A DNA stretch of 64,000 nt, from assembly GCA_029215795.1 (NCBI GenBank), contig JARDYH010000001.1:190471654-190535653 (forward strand). Direction: 5' to 3'. The translations under genes were made by a program, and so were the position numbers. This document shows positions 32,181 to 43,937 of this stretch, one piece after another. The notes beneath the pieces are model-generated. The model searched no databases. It saw only the letters and a program-made list of their open reading frames with translations, and was not told the DNA's origin. Positions within the stretch are counted from its first letter, which is position 1. Each line of letters opens with the position of its first letter. The stretch comes from Anniella stebbinsi. Its lineage: Eukaryota > Chordata > Lepidosauria > Squamata > Anniellidae.

Positions 32181-33233
32181 CATTGTCCACTGAGAATGAA
32201 AAATTTAAATTACAGAGGATGGTCAGTAAATGAGCCACTAAGAAAGGGCTTGTAGTTCAATAGTAGAACACAAGCATTACATGCAGAAGATCCCAGGTTC
32301 AACACACACACACACACACACACCACACATCCTCCCACATACATTGCCTGAGACCCTGGAGACCTCCTTCCAATCAGTGTAGATAATTCTGAGCTAGACA
32401 GACCAACATAACCAAAGTATTAGGGATGGACAACGGGGATTGTCTTCTTCCCACAAAGAACTTGCTCCTCAGGCTATCCAAGCCTCTACAAACTATTTAG
32501 CGAAGTTGTGCAGCCTTCTGCGTAGGCTTTAATATATCTCTGACCCTTCAAGCCTGTCAAGTGTCAGGTCTTACAATGAGAAATGTGGTGGACAATGGGA
32601 AACAGCAAGAGGAAAGTGGATCCCAGGGGTCTGTTGCTCAGATTAGCTATTTCTCCCATGAACTTTTCTCATGCTGGTTCAGACTGCTTGAGTTAAATAT
32701 GTTATCATAAGTGACTCATTGCGTGGCTGATTTTAAGCAAAGCTGTGGCCTTTTGTACAGAGCTGCAATTCCCGTTGAGTCTTCTTCACCACGGGGGAGG
32801 AAGATCCCATGGCAACTGCAATATATCAGATAACTAAAGAGATGCAGCCACTATCGTGTGTTAAGGAAACCTCATATAGAATGTGCCTCTTAAAGAGGCA
32901 GGAAGAGGCACGATGGAAAAGGATGGCACCATACACTTACATAGCACCATACACTGCCTATCTTGCTCTGAGGTTTACTACCATCTGCAGTTTAGATGGA
33001 TTTCACAAGACAGTCTGCTATCAATGATGGTGAGCAAGGACCACAAGGGGTTATTGGCTCAAGGAGGCAGTTAAGTATTATCTTAACTGCTTATTAATAA
33101 ATATTTTTGTTTTTGTGCCATTCTTTGGATTGTTCAGTGGATTGTGTGAATTACAGGTTTCTCCCTAGGACCTGAAAACCATGATGCCAAGGTATCTGTA
33201 AAGATAATCAATATTTGCTTTGGTTCAGAAGTC
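32181..33233. other. No recognised gene; short (CA)n run
   Basis: Unique DNA with a (CA)n run at 32301-32322. No coding signal can be supported. Confidence 0.4.
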
Positions 33234-33783
33234 TATGGCCTTTTCTACACCAGGCGTTTCGCCTGGGATGGCCACCGGCTGGTCCCTGTGAGTCCAAATA
33301 ATGCACAGGGACTCCCAGGGGTGATGAGATTTTTCAGGGATAAGGGAACCCTGGAAAATCCGGAATCTTCCGTGCTCCCGGGAAGTTCCGTGGTCCCGGG
33401 AAGATGTGGCCACTCGTTCCAGGTGTTGCCGCGCTTACTCACGAGTAAGCATGGCAGCACAAATGGGCATGGAGCCACATTGCACTGCTCCGTTCCCATC
33501 AGGGGAGGGGGTGGCACCAGTTTTGCCACCCCCGGGACGGCAGGGAGAAAGGTGGGCCCCACGCGCACAATTTTTTTTTTTAAAGCTTACCTTTTGCGGA
33601 GGAGCGCTCCTGCATGCTTTCTGGGTTAAAAAAAAAAATGGCGGGCACAACATGCGATGACCCGGGAGGAAGCTGGGTCATCGCACTTCCTGGTGTGGCT
33701 TAACGCAACGATCCTGGAAGCAGGCACATCCGGGATCGCCGCCCCCCTGCCCTCTACACCTGTCTGGTGTAGAAAAGGCCTAT
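33234..33783. mobile_element. Harbinger-like MITE (GGCCTTTTCTACACC family), long form (element 33237-33780)
   Basis: GGCCTTTTCTACACCAGGCG faces TCTGGTGTAGAAAAGGCC, and both flanks are TAT (33234-33236 and 33781-33783). The interior is GC-rich with CCCGGGAAGTTCCG-type inverted words and a GCGCTTACTCACGAGTAAGC hairpin at 33430-33449. Related to 38693 and to the short form at 23419. No transposase seen. Confidence 0.85.
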
Positions 33784-34604
33784 GTCTCTACAACCAAAAC
33801 CAACAAGCCACATCACAGGCAAGGAATTATGGGGTGGGGGGTGGGGCACATGCTGAAAAGTATGTTCCTGTTAGTGCAACTTTTGCAGTGCTTTCTGTGT
33901 ATATTCCATTGGAGACCTAAGCCCTATTCAGGTGTTCTTCATCTATGTTCAATTCAACCCTAACTCCTCCTTGCATGTGTGCGTTGCCCTGTACTCATGA
34001 AAGATGACAGTTCAAAGAAGAGAGCCCTTTTGTTCATGGAGGCTCTCCATGCAATCCAGGATGCTCATTTTCCAGATAAAGAACACCTGAATAGGCTCTG
34101 GTGTATGTCTGTAGTGGATATGCAGGCTGCATCTGAGAAATGGCTTCAGGGTGACATGTCTACTATGGTTCATTGCACATGCTTTATTGCAGGGGTGGAT
34201 GACTTCAGATGGTCTGGGGGCCAACCCCCCAAACCTAGGGGCTGCAACCCCCTTGCCATTGCCACCACCCAATAGCTACTGAATTGCAGAGTTGAGAAAA
34301 AGGCCATATTTTCACTTCAAAAGAAGGCATGTGGAAGCCCAAAGGGAACATGGTTTTGTTTTAAAACAAGGCGCTTGTGCCTAGTTTTAAAATGAAAATG
34401 ACGCCTTTTTCTCACCATCAAAATTCAGCAGCAATTCAGTGATGTAGCAAAGGGGATTTGGGTGTGGCAGGAATGGCAAGAAAGGATGAGGGTCACATGT
34501 GGCTTGTGAGTTGTGTCTTACTTTACTGTGATGGCACCATGGACCACAGGGAGGTCCCAGATGTGCTCTCTTGAAGTGCTCAGTAGCGTTGCCTCGAAGT
34601 TAAC
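33784..34604. other. No recognised gene
   Basis: Unique DNA. CAGGGGTGGATGACTTCAG at 34191 looks like one hAT-type end, but I cannot find its partner. Open frames near 33979-34275 match nothing I know. Confidence 0.35.
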
Positions 34605-34836
34605 ACTGGCTGAATTCGGACAACACGATAGTCAATGGTGGGGTAATAATCAACTTTACAGTTGTTCATCTAGGGGGTACTCCCCACACAACATGGTAAT
34701 AAATAATCAACCGTGGTGTGGATTAGGATCAGCACTGAGTTGACTATGGCATCATTCGGATGACACGATAGTCAATACAACTGACAATTGTTTTCCCCCC
34801 ACCCAGTTGCTATTGTGTCATCCGAATTCAGCCACT
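34605..34836. mobile_element. Harbinger-like MITE (GGCTGAATTCGGAC family), copy 2 (element 34608-34833)
   Basis: GGCTGAATTCGGACAACACG faces CCGAATTCAGCC, with ACT at 34605-34607 and 34834-34836. Length and interior are nearly the same as copy 1 at 9967, so both derive from a recent source. Confidence 0.9.
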
Positions 34837-36457
34837 GTGTTCCACAGATTTTTACGTAGCCCAAATGACATCAAAGTAGAAATTGAAAAAGAAAATACTT
34901 TAAAGCTATTTGAAGGAAGATCATTTTTGTAGCTAGCACCCAAACAATCTGTAGAACCTTGAAATAAAGGTTATAAACATTTGCTTTTGCCACCCTAACT
35001 CACTGCAGGCAGTACATTAAAAACAAAATGGGAAAAAAATCACAGCCAGTGAGCAGTGATTGGTGCCCCCCTCAGCTCGGTGCTCCGGGCAACTGCCTAG
35101 CTCACCCATCCCTAAGGCTGGCACTGTAAGTAGTGTCACTATTTTGGTGTCTTGCGACCCATTGCACATGGAGGTTTGCTTCTGGCTTCAGATGTTGCCC
35201 AGCTGCATACACCGTTTGTTTTTTGCTCTGACTCTGGGACATGAACTGGTTTTGGTGTCTTATACAAGCTTTCTGATGATGCTTCCTATTTTCATCCCAT
35301 TTTAATTTCCCCTATTTTCGTTTTCTCTGCTTAGATATCTTATGTTATCTAGTGGTATATACATAGTTTAAATAAATGATAGATACATTTATTCTTCCTG
35401 TCATTATTTTCAATCATTTCATGTTATTATATTGTATCATATCATGTGATTTTAAGTAAAGCATGTTGAACACCAGTTGCCAGGAAATGCTTCATAAGTA
35501 AATGTTTTTCATTTGCTTATTTCCTGCTCAAATTGATGCTTCTAAATTTCTCACAAACCTTTGAAACCTGTTATTCAGAATTCTTGGAATTCAAACTCTG
35601 ATTATCTTACGTTTTCTATATTTATTTATTTTCATCATTTATATCCCACACCTTCAACAACCGTTATATACACTTTGGAATTTAAATGCAAAATGTTGCT
35701 CTAATATTATAACTAATAATAACATTTTCACAGGCAACCAGCATTCTTGTGAGCAGATTTATTGCCTGCATGTGAACAGGGCACAATGAGACAAGCTAAG
35801 CATGGCTTCTTGTTATCTTAACATTACTCAAAGGAAAGTGTGCACCCTGGGGCAGCCTTTCAACATGTGTTTAAACAGGCAACAGTGACTGTAAACACTT
35901 CCGGATATGATAGCATCACATTTGCCATCTGGTATGCTCTTTGCAGGAATAGTTTTAGATGTAATAAGGCATCCAAGCATATGATGTTAACCAATGGCCT
36001 TGTAACTGTTGTAATAATCTTGCAATCTAGGGAATCCAGCTTGAAGAGTCATGGAAAAAGCTCTTTCGAATAATTCTTGGTGCACTTCAAAAGAAAGGAT
36101 GGGTTTGAGACGTACTAAAGGGGTGGTGCCCAGATATCCTTAGAAAAGAGGAAATTTCAGATCAATGCAAGGCCCTTTAGTGCTCCAATCCTGTTTGTTC
36201 CAAACTTGTTAACAGCTTTGAAAACCAGAAGGTATTGATGTTCAGTGCAACCATGGAATCTACTGTGTTTTGGAAGGTGTAGCACTTCATGCCACCGAGA
36301 CTGACGTTTCATAATAAGAAAAGAGATTCTTTAGGGGGAAAAGTGGTCACTTTAAGGTGACACAGAGAAACCTGGAATATGTACACACAAAAATTGGCCT
36401 AATAATGTCTGAAGGCAGAAATAAAACACCATCTTAGTAAAGTTGCCAAGCTACACT
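34837..36457. other. No recognised gene
   Basis: AT-rich unique DNA. A TTTATATCCCACACCTTC scrap near 35637 resembles the LINE/SINE tail. Nothing else is supportable. Confidence 0.35.
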
Positions 36458-36647
36458 GGGCCTGTTTGGACAACACGCTAAGCCATGGTTAGACTGCTAA
36501 CCCTTTTGCAGCAAATAGTTAGTGAGTGTATTTAAAGTGTGGTTATGTAGCCACCATGGTTAGGAATGATTCACATGACACTCTAAACCATAACGTTTAG
36601 CTCAAATACTTAACTATTGTGGCTTAGCGTGTCATCTGAACAGGGTC
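36458..36647. mobile_element. MITE with GGGCCTGTTTGGACAACACG ends
   Basis: The left end GGGCCTGTTTGGACAACACG continues CTAAGCCATGG. The right end is GGCTTAGCGTGTCATCTGAA followed by CAGGGTC. The terminal repeats are about 30 bp and similar. The interior pairs TAACCATGG and CCATGGTTAG words. A matching target duplication is not evident. Confidence 0.65.
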
Positions 36648-37438
36648 AATGTATGTCCCAAATTGGTCTTTCAGGAGTCAGAAAAAAGGGTTGTTAAGCA
36701 ACATTCTTTCTGAATGCTGGTATTGTCCACAAATTCAAAGTCATTAAAGCTCCTGTGAATCTGTCTAATTCCTAAAGAGCAAAGAACAGTGTCCTATAAG
36801 GTCCAGCCTAAGACAATTCGTTGCCTGAGATGGAGGACAAGATGGGGCCCAGATCCTCCACCACACCCAAGGGCAGCGAGATAGTTTAGGGGTCACCTGG
36901 CAAATTGTGTGCAGCACAGACCTCCATCCTCCAACACTGTGCAGCTGCTTGATCAATGCTCTGCCTGGGATGTGCTCAAACAAATGTTGCAATGCTGTAG
37001 CAGTACAGTGTGCACTGCATGAGCAATGTGCGTTGCAGGAGCAGAGCAACACATGGCATTGCGTGAGCAGAGCAACATATGGACACGCATGATGCCCTCT
37101 GGAGTTTGTGGCCTGGGCTGGATGCATGGTCTGTGAAACGTTGAGAGAAGGCCACTAGGTCAGACACGGGCCAGCAACAGACAAGCATCTCTAACGCCAA
37201 AGCAGGAGGGTGAGAATGTCCAGGAGGCTCAGACAGTGTGGTGGGGCTGGGGCCTGTCTGCTGCTCCTGAGCATCCACTGCCTGAAGCAGCAACGTCTTT
37301 CTGCCTAATGGCAAAACCAGCCCAAAGTCAAGTGAAATCATAATTAATAATCAGTCCATTCATCTTACCACTATACTAACAGAAAATGTGATGCAATTTC
37401 ACATTGGAATATATCACTGAAACATACCAATACATTCA
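36648..37438. other. No recognised gene
   Basis: Unique DNA rich in short CAGCAC/GCAGTG words near 36900-37060. The 120-codon minus frames here show no domain I know. Confidence 0.35.
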
Positions 37439-37778
37439 GAGCACCATCACACGGGAAAATCATGTTTCCTTACTGTCGCTTCTCTGCCTGCACATTTGTC
37501 CCTCATTACTTCCTCTTTTGAAAGAGGAAATAACGTGCACGTGGCCCATTCGGTGCACCATTTTGATCGTGCTGCTTCTCCTGCACACAGCAGGGGATAG
37601 CGGCAACTTCCATCTTTAAAAATAAGTTAGACTTACTGGGGTATTATTTTGTCATGCGAAGAAGGCTAGAAGAGGTGGGAGGCGCAAGGGAGGCAGATGA
37701 CGTTGTGAGAAGGACCTGCAGAAATCCATGAGTGCCCAGTAACGAGTGTGCAATAAAACACTCGTCTGATGGAGCTCT
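37439..37778. mobile_element. MITE with GAGCTCCATCAGAC ends, copy 2
   Basis: The right end TAAAACACTCGTCTGATGGAGCTC matches the left end of copy 1 (21341) reversed. The left end GAGCACCATCACACGGG matches the internal word of copy 1 at 21419. So copy 2 has lost the outermost left arm, and the two copies show which part is dispensable. Confidence 0.62.
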
Positions 37779-38165
37779 TAATCAGCTGTTGATACATTTA
37801 ATCATTTCCCCCCTCCATAAACCTTAACTCTGAGGTGTCCAAAATATTCCTTGCCCCTCCTGATTTATTTTACTTCTTAAGACTTCTTTTAATTAAAAAA
37901 AAAACATTTTTAACTAGGAAACTGGAATGCTGCAAAGTGAAGTGCTGCCCTTCAGCACAAACGTTATCTTTCAAAAGAGTGTTTTTGTGTTTTAGAGCTC
38001 AACCCCACTTCTTTTGCCTTGTACTTAGATTCTTGGGCAAATTACTTTTTCCCCAGATGATACAATAACCCATGTTCAGTTAAATAAGCCATGGTGGTTT
38101 ATCCAACCCATCGTGAGTTATCATGTCATCTGTCTGGTATTTTTGAATCTACGATGGCTTATTTG
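37779..38165. other. No recognised gene; hairpin words near 38050-38130
   Basis: CAGATGATACAATAACCCATG and GGGTTGGATAAACC-type words near 38056-38130 form an imperfect hairpin, possibly an old DNA element. No gene recognised. Confidence 0.35.
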
Positions 38166-38168
38166 GCC

Positions 38169-38347
38169 AAAATAACCCTGCCCTCTTTTGTATCTGGTCA
38201 CTCTAGTATAGATTCTTCAGCTTTAACTGTTGTGATGAAGAGTGAATTTCACCGGGTGCTGCATGCATACAAATGACACCTGCTGAAATTCTCCTTTCTC
38301 TATAACTGTTAAAGTTACCTGTCCGCCTTTCCATATGGTCACTCTAG
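38169..38347. mobile_element. Half copy H of the foldback hAT-type MITE
   Basis: Only the loop and right half remain: CCTGCCCTCTTTTGTATCTG leads through GGTCACTCTAGTATAG to a right end CATATGGTCACTCTA. The left arm is absent. The right end is CACTCTA rather than CAGCCTA, the same as the internal terminus of other copies. This supports the idea that the internal stretch is a true end. Confidence 0.75.
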
Positions 38348-38384
38348 TTTTACATGATATTTAAAAACTTTTAAAGCTTAATAT

Positions 38385-38490
38385 TATTGTTTGATTTGCT
38401 GTATTTTTGTTTTAATTGTGAACTGCCCAGAGAGCTGGGCCTCAGCTATTGGGCAGTATAAAAATATAATAAATAAATAAATAAATAAAT
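38385..38490 (+). mobile_element. LINE 3' tail with (AAAT)n
   Basis: GAACTGCCCAGAGAGCTGGG, GCTATTGGGCAGTATAAAAA and a (TAAA)n run mark the plus-strand tail of the L2/CR1-superfamily LINE. Confidence 0.8.
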
Positions 38491-38689
38491 GAAAGGTTAT
38501 CTCTGTCTAGGTAGGGGCTTAGTTGGTATATTGCTACAAACCACCAAAGGCACCAGTGTCTCTACTAACAACAATGTATTCAATATCATCCCCAAACTAT
38601 GAAACTAATCCTTTAAGAAGAGTCCAATCCCCACCAGAGAGGGGTGGACACCATGTAACTGGACAGACAAACCAGCCACAAAAAGTATC

Positions 38690-39208
38690 TCTGGCCCTTT
38701 CTACACCATGGGGTGTAGAGGGCCGGTGATCCCAGAAGTAGCCACTTCCGGGATCGTCATGGTGAGTACACATCACCAGTGCGACGACCCGGGCTGCTCC
38801 CGGGCAGTCGTGTCTGCCATTTTGTGTTTTTTCCAATGGAGAAGAGTGGAGTTGCGCTCCAGCGACAAAATAAGTTTTAAAAAATCCAGCATGAAATTGG
38901 GGGGGCCCTCCCCCCGCCATCCTGGGGATGGCGGGCTTCCTTCCCCCCCTCCCCTGATGGGCACGGATCCAGGCCCATTTTGCTGCTGCGCTTACTCACA
39001 CATAAGCGTAGCAGCACCCAGGACAAGCGAGCACATCTTCCGTAGTCTCGGGAACTTTCCGGGATCGCGGAAGATTCAGAATTTTTCCAGGTTTCTGTAA
39101 ACCCAGAAAAATTCCATGCCCACCCCCACCCCCAGGACTCACATTTGGACTCACAGGGAGCAGCTGGGGGCCAACCCAGGCAAAAAGCTTGGTGTGGAAA
39201 GGGTCTCT
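38690..39208. mobile_element. Harbinger-like MITE (GGCCCTTTCTACACC family), long form 2 (element 38693-39205)
   Basis: GGCCCTTTCTACACCATGGG faces TTGGTGTGGAAAGGGTC, with TCT at 38690-38692 and 39206-39208. The interior repeats the GGGATCGCGGAAGATTC, GCTGCTGCGCTTACTCACAC and GGGGGCCCTCCCCCCG features of the 33237 element, in the opposite orientation. No coding capacity. Confidence 0.82.
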
Positions 39209-39775
39209 TTCTTGTCTGGACTGAATCTCAGTTTATTGGCTGTCATCCAGTTCAGAACACCCACTGCCTCACTTTTGTTAGATGAAAAGGAGAGGTAGAG
39301 CTGGGAGTCACCTATATATTGGTCACACCACAGTTCACATCTCTGGATATCTCCCAGGGGTTTCATGTATATGTTGAAAAGCATGGGGGATGAAATAGAC
39401 TCCCTGAAGAACTTTGCATCACAACAGCCATGGGGAAGAGCAATAATCCCCCAGCACCACCGTCTCGAATTGACTATCCAAGTAGGAGAGAATTATGATA
39501 CAGTAGCCCACACAACCCAATTCAGGCAGCTTATCCAGAAGGCCACTGTGGTCAACAGTATCAAAAACCAAATGAGGTATAAGTGAACTGACAGGGCTGC
39601 ACTCCCCCTCTCCTGGCACAGATCATCGCAGAGATTGGCCAAGGCAATTCCTGTCCCTAAACCAAGCCTGAAACCGGATTGAAATGGATCTAGAAAATCA
39701 GTTTCATCCAAGAGAGCCTGGAGTCACTTGAGCAGCTTGCTTAGGACGGGGATGTTAGCAATATTGCTAACATTT
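39209..39775 (-). pseudogene. LINE reverse-transcriptase relic (L2/CR1-superfamily)
   Basis: Read on the minus strand, the order is: SNIANIPVLSKLLK (start of the polymerase domain, about 39770), DETDFLDPFQSGFR (39710), LILLTTVAFW-type remains of the catalytic Asp-bearing FDTVDH segment (a separate frame near 39560 keeps FDTVDHSGLLDKLPELGC), then SPMLFNIYMKPLGD, and YIGDSQLYLSF in place of the YADDTQLYLSF catalytic box. The first Asp of the YADD box is lost (YIGD), and there are stops and at least two frameshifts, so the enzyme is dead. Confidence 0.85.
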
Positions 39776-40011
39776 CCCAGGACCTTTAGGGGTGTTCCTG
39801 GTGCCGCCCCCTCTCTCAAAGAAGATAATAACTTCCTCTGGCCTTTCCTCTGCTCAGCAGCCACCCCCACCCCCATTGCAGTGAATGGGGAAGGAGAGCC
39901 CAGAGAGCATACTGTGATTTCCAAACATCACCTGATCATGGAGATTCATAGCCAAAGAGTACAATGCTTTGTTTCAATGTCTCATATTTTTAACAAATAA
40001 AACTCTCTTAG
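39776..40011. other. No recognised gene
   Basis: Short unique interval. Confidence 0.3.
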
Positions 40012-40101
40012 GCTGCAATCCTATACACACCTATCTGGGAAGAAGTCCCACTGAAGTCAATGGATTGTCTGGGAGTATACATGTTAGAGGATTGCACTGT
40101 T
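40012..40101. mobile_element. Small MITE (GGCTGCAATCCTATA family), copy 1
   Basis: GGCTGCAATCCTATACACAC faces AGAGGATTGCACTGTTAG. The middle contains AAGTCCCACTGAAGTCAATGG. The same structure, reversed, is at 62188-62277. The superfamily is not assigned. Confidence 0.72.
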
Positions 40102-40541
40102 AGCAACCTCAGTTCTTGTCTCACAGTATAGGAATGGGAAATCTTCCCATGGCATCCAGCACTGTTGCTATTTTATTTACTTTTGCTAAATATTTTGCAC
40201 ACAGATGTTATAAGAATTAGGTCCTTGGGAGCCATAAGAGTTGATTAAATCTCATCACAGCACCAGAGCTGTCTTTTTCTTCATCCTCCGCCTTTCTTTC
40301 CTTCCCAGATTCTTCTATGCATGGCAGGACAGAAATGAAAGGGAGGAAGCAGTTTTTGAAGAGCACTTTGAATGTATTTTTGTGCACACAGAAACTCTTC
40401 AAAACTCTTCAGCAGTTGATAATTTTAGGAGCTTTCATTTTGCAGTTAACTGGCTGTTAATCCATGGTATCTACTTTCGTTCCATCACAGAATTGAGATC
40501 CGAGAGCTACACGAGGAGCATTTCATTTCCTGCTTTTCCAC
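40102..40541. other. No recognised gene
   Basis: Unique DNA. A 145-codon plus-strand frame (40241-40678) runs partly into the next element and shows no known domain. Confidence 0.35.
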
Positions 40542-40855
40542 TATGGGCTTTATCACACCTACTATTCCCCCCCCCCCCGGGTTGCTTCTGCGGGTTCCCC
40601 CTCTGTTTCCTATTCCAGTCTAGCATTTTGAATCACACGTGGTCGGTATTGCTGCAATACATCAGCTTGGCCTGTTGAACTTTGCCCGTTTTGGACTTTG
40701 CCCATTCAGGGATAAATCAAAACAGGAACTAAAAACTGTGACTTCAGGGCGGGAGAGCAGCAGGACTGGGATGACATCATGCGAGTCCAGCGTTGAAGAA
40801 GTGGAGCAAAGTCATGGTGGGTGTGCTTAAAACCACCTGTGTGATAATGACCTAT
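40542..40855. mobile_element. Harbinger-like MITE (GGCCTTTATCACAC family), copy 2 (element 40545-40852)
   Basis: GGGCTTTATCACACCTACTA faces TGTGTGATAATGACC, with TAT at 40542-40544 and 40853-40855. The interior follows copy 1 (29461) closely, including the C-run and GCTTGGCCTGTTGAACTTTG. Length 308 bp. Confidence 0.85.
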
Positions 40856-41159
40856 GTAATCTCTACGTGGCACTGTGCTATGGCAGAATAATACAAGGAA
40901 ATCACATTTTCTTTCACTTTCACAATGAGATGACACATTTTCCCTGCTCTGAAAAAAATGCTGAAAGTGCCGTTTAGACACAGAAGTGTAACTGGAGGGT
41001 CACGACATCTTCTAAAGAACCTGAATCAACCATGATTAGGGAGCACACAATAAATGCCTCATTTGATAGCCACAAGTTCCCTCATGCTCCCTGATTTGCA
41101 GTCTTATCCCATATCATCAGATTTCTAGTGATTCTACAATGGAATTTTATTGGCTGGGT
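40856..41159. other. No recognised gene
   Basis: Unique interval of about 300 bp. Nothing supportable. Confidence 0.3.
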
Positions 41160-41359
41160 AAAATTACTAGTGCTGTGCATTGCTTCAGATTCGAATCCCG
41201 AATGTGAAGCGTATCAGGGTGATTCGGACCTCCCTAAAACAGATCCGAAGCGGATTGGGGGAGGTCCGAATCAACCCAAAGTGAATCGGGCCTGATTCGG
41301 AAGTGACATATCGGAATCCAAAGAGAATCTAGTGGTCCGTGCACAGCCCTAAAAATTAC
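41160..41359. mobile_element. Small hAT-type MITE (element 41168-41351)
   Basis: TAGTGCTGTGCATTGC faces GTCCGTGCACAGCCCTA, with a perfect 8-bp duplication, AAAATTAC, at 41160-41167 and 41352-41359. The interior alternates GATTCGGA/TCCGAATC words. The right end, read inward (TAGGGCTGTGCACGG), belongs to the same broad group as M1's right end (TAGGGATGTGCATGG). Confidence 0.93.
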
Positions 41360-41444
41360 CTACAGATGTCATTGTCAGCTATGAAGACTTTGGAGTTGAC
41401 AGCAATTTGTGGAAGCTCCTCAGCACTGAGTAGCATCAAACAAT

Positions 41445-41508
41445 GAATACAACCAATATCAGAGGCAGTTGATCTGATCCAGTAGGGCTCTTCTTGTGTT
41501 ACCACATA
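41445..41508 (+). mobile_element. Short CR1-like 3' end piece
   Basis: ATATCAGAGGCAGTTGATCTGATCCAGTAGGGCTCTTCTTGTG matches the last part of the family at 46230-46612. Confidence 0.6.
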
Positions 41509-43255
41509 ATCACTGGTCCAAACCTGTGAACAACATTCTTCTGCATACTTTGCATGTATTTGTTTGGGGACAATTCAATCCCAAGCACAAAAAACTAACA
41601 CAATGACTGTCTGGCAATGGCATCTACAAGCACACATACTCACACACACAGATGCACCCCACCTGATCATTCTGCACAATCTATGCCACAAATATAACCA
41701 TAAGCAAAGATCAGCTGTATTGCAGAAATGGTCTTGCTGCAGAGATATCTGGGGATGAGTCAAGCAGGCAAAAGCATTGTCAATCTGCTTGGAGAGAGAA
41801 TCCCTCCTGAACCAATTATAATAATCAACAACCCACCCATCACCTCATCTTAAGTTTAAGTGTATGTGTCATCCAAATCAATTTCCATGAGTGCACAGCC
41901 ACATAAAACGTTTATGTTTTCTGATATCTATAGCTGCCATATCCAAAAACTGGAACCTACTCATGGCTTAAGTATTGCAGCAATTTGAAGAACACTAGTA
42001 TGATTTGATGGATACCATTTTCATTCAATAAACTCTATGAGTAATAAAAATGTGAAAGCAACGTTTGCTTTTCATCCTAATTCTTTTGAATTGTTTTACT
42101 GTAGACTTTGCTGACATAGAGTTTGATTTATAAATGTCTCCGTCTTATGGAAAAACGGCAGACTAAGGAATGACTGGCAGTCCTCCAAGCCTAGAAAACA
42201 ATTACATTCATTGAGTCACTTGGGTCTAGTTTCACCCACTTGGGTTTCAAATTATTTATTAAATATGGCTGGTTTCTAAAGTCAAAGTATGTTCATTCTG
42301 TGTTTGGATAAGAATGATGGGAATGATATTAATATTGTGATTGTAACTCTAGTGGATTAACCAATTTGGAATAACAGTTTTACTACTAATATTTGAGGGA
42401 AATAACCTTTAATGCTACCCATGTCTGTAGTGAACCTCCAATAACGTATCTCCAATAACGTATCTCCACTCCAATGCAAAGTGCTCCCAAGGAGACGTTC
42501 CTAGACAGCTCCTTCCTAGTGGAGCTGCGCTTGTTCAGCCAGTGTCCTCTGGGAGAAATCTGGCATTCCAAATTCTGAGACTGAAATCTCATCAGGCTTC
42601 TGGGGGAATTAACGCCATCATTTATTTTAAATGTGTGGAGCCAAAATCTTCCATTTTGTGCAACGTCAAGCCCCAGCAGCTATCATTTGCAGGTATATAT
42701 CAGAAGTTGATTTCTAGTCTAAAACACTGGGCATCCCAAACTGTTTCAGACAGGAAAAATATAGGTGGGTCTGGATGTGTGTGTTTTCCTACAGAACTGT
42801 ACCAAACTCTCACCACGATTCCTACTCTCCATTCATGCCAAATTATTATTGGCACGGCAAATTGTGTCTGGATTGTACTACTTCAGACTACAGGTTCATA
42901 GGATTAAACACCCTTCCATACCAAAGGAAGGCGGGGCAAGTCCTTCTATACAGAAACTAAATATCAAAATATCTACCCTAGGCTTTTTGTTGACATAATA
43001 GTTTTCTATTCACAGAGAATTTATTTATTATTTTGTATGGAGGAACATTTACTCAGGTGAGTTTCCACCTGCAGGCTGATTTGAGACAGCCCAGACAGGA
43101 GTATATTAATGCCTCAGTGAGAGAACTAGGCCTCAGTGATGGACGCAAATGGATCTATCGTGCATTCAGTAACCTTTTCAGACATTATAGTGAGTTAAAA
43201 TGAATGCACATGGAGAAAGCAGCAGCAGGGTGGCCAGCTTCTCGCTAATTTGCAC
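41509..43255. other. No recognised gene
   Basis: AT-rich unique DNA over more than 1.7 kb. A plus-strand frame of 119 codons (42542-42901) has no domain I know and is probably chance. A short direct repeat, AATAACGTATCTCCA, occurs at about 42440-42467. Confidence 0.35.
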
Positions 43256-43257
43256 AC

Positions 43258-43598
43258 CTTCATCATAGTGACCTGGTTCAGGTGACATAACAGCACATCA
43301 TGGGCTAATTAACCCTCAGGGCACCACTGTGCATGCCATCCGCCATTATGAGCATGCAGGCCCCGACCAGGGCATTCTGTAGCTTGTCATGTTAACCAAA
43401 CCCAGCCAGCAGGGGTTATTTGTGAACTAAACTACCCTCACATAATCCATAGTCTCTTTTAGGGTCATGTGAATAATCTTTCCTGGCCGGGTTCACCGGG
43501 GCTTGCATGTTCATAATGGTGGCTGGCATGCATTGCAGCTCTTCATGGGTAAATTAATCCATGATGGGTTGTTGTGTCATGTAAACTGGCCCATTGTG
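43258..43598. mobile_element. Probable palindromic MITE (ends uncertain)
   Basis: GACCTGGTTCAGGTGACATAACAGC on the left resembles, in inverse, GTTGTGTCATGTAAACTGGCCC on the right. The words CATCATGGGCTAATTAACCC and AATTAATCCATGATGGGTTG pair. The class looks like the elements at 36458 and 13895. No clean target duplication was found. Confidence 0.5.
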
Positions 43599-43890
43599 TG
43601 CAAAAGCAGGGCTCTGGTTCATGTGTAGGGAGCCTTCCAGATGTACAGCTATATGTAATGAACATATATGCAAGGGGAGGAACCTGTTACTAAGATGCTA
43701 CTCCACCTACCCCCATGCACATACATTTTAATCCCCTACAGTCAGCAAGTTTTAGAACTATGAGGTATTAATGTTTCTGTGAAAAGTGGAGTGCTAATCC
43801 ACACCAAAATTTATGATAAATCACTTTGGGGCTTTGTAGGAAAGTCACGTTGAAGGCAACAGTGCAGCTAGGTAATTTTAGACCCGGGAC

Positions 43891-43936
<46 letters not shown>
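43891..43936. repeat. (TAA)n microsatellite
   Basis: About 15 uninterrupted TAA units, forming the 3' tail of the minus-strand LINE fragment that follows. Confidence 0.92.
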
Positions 43937-43937
<1 letters not shown>

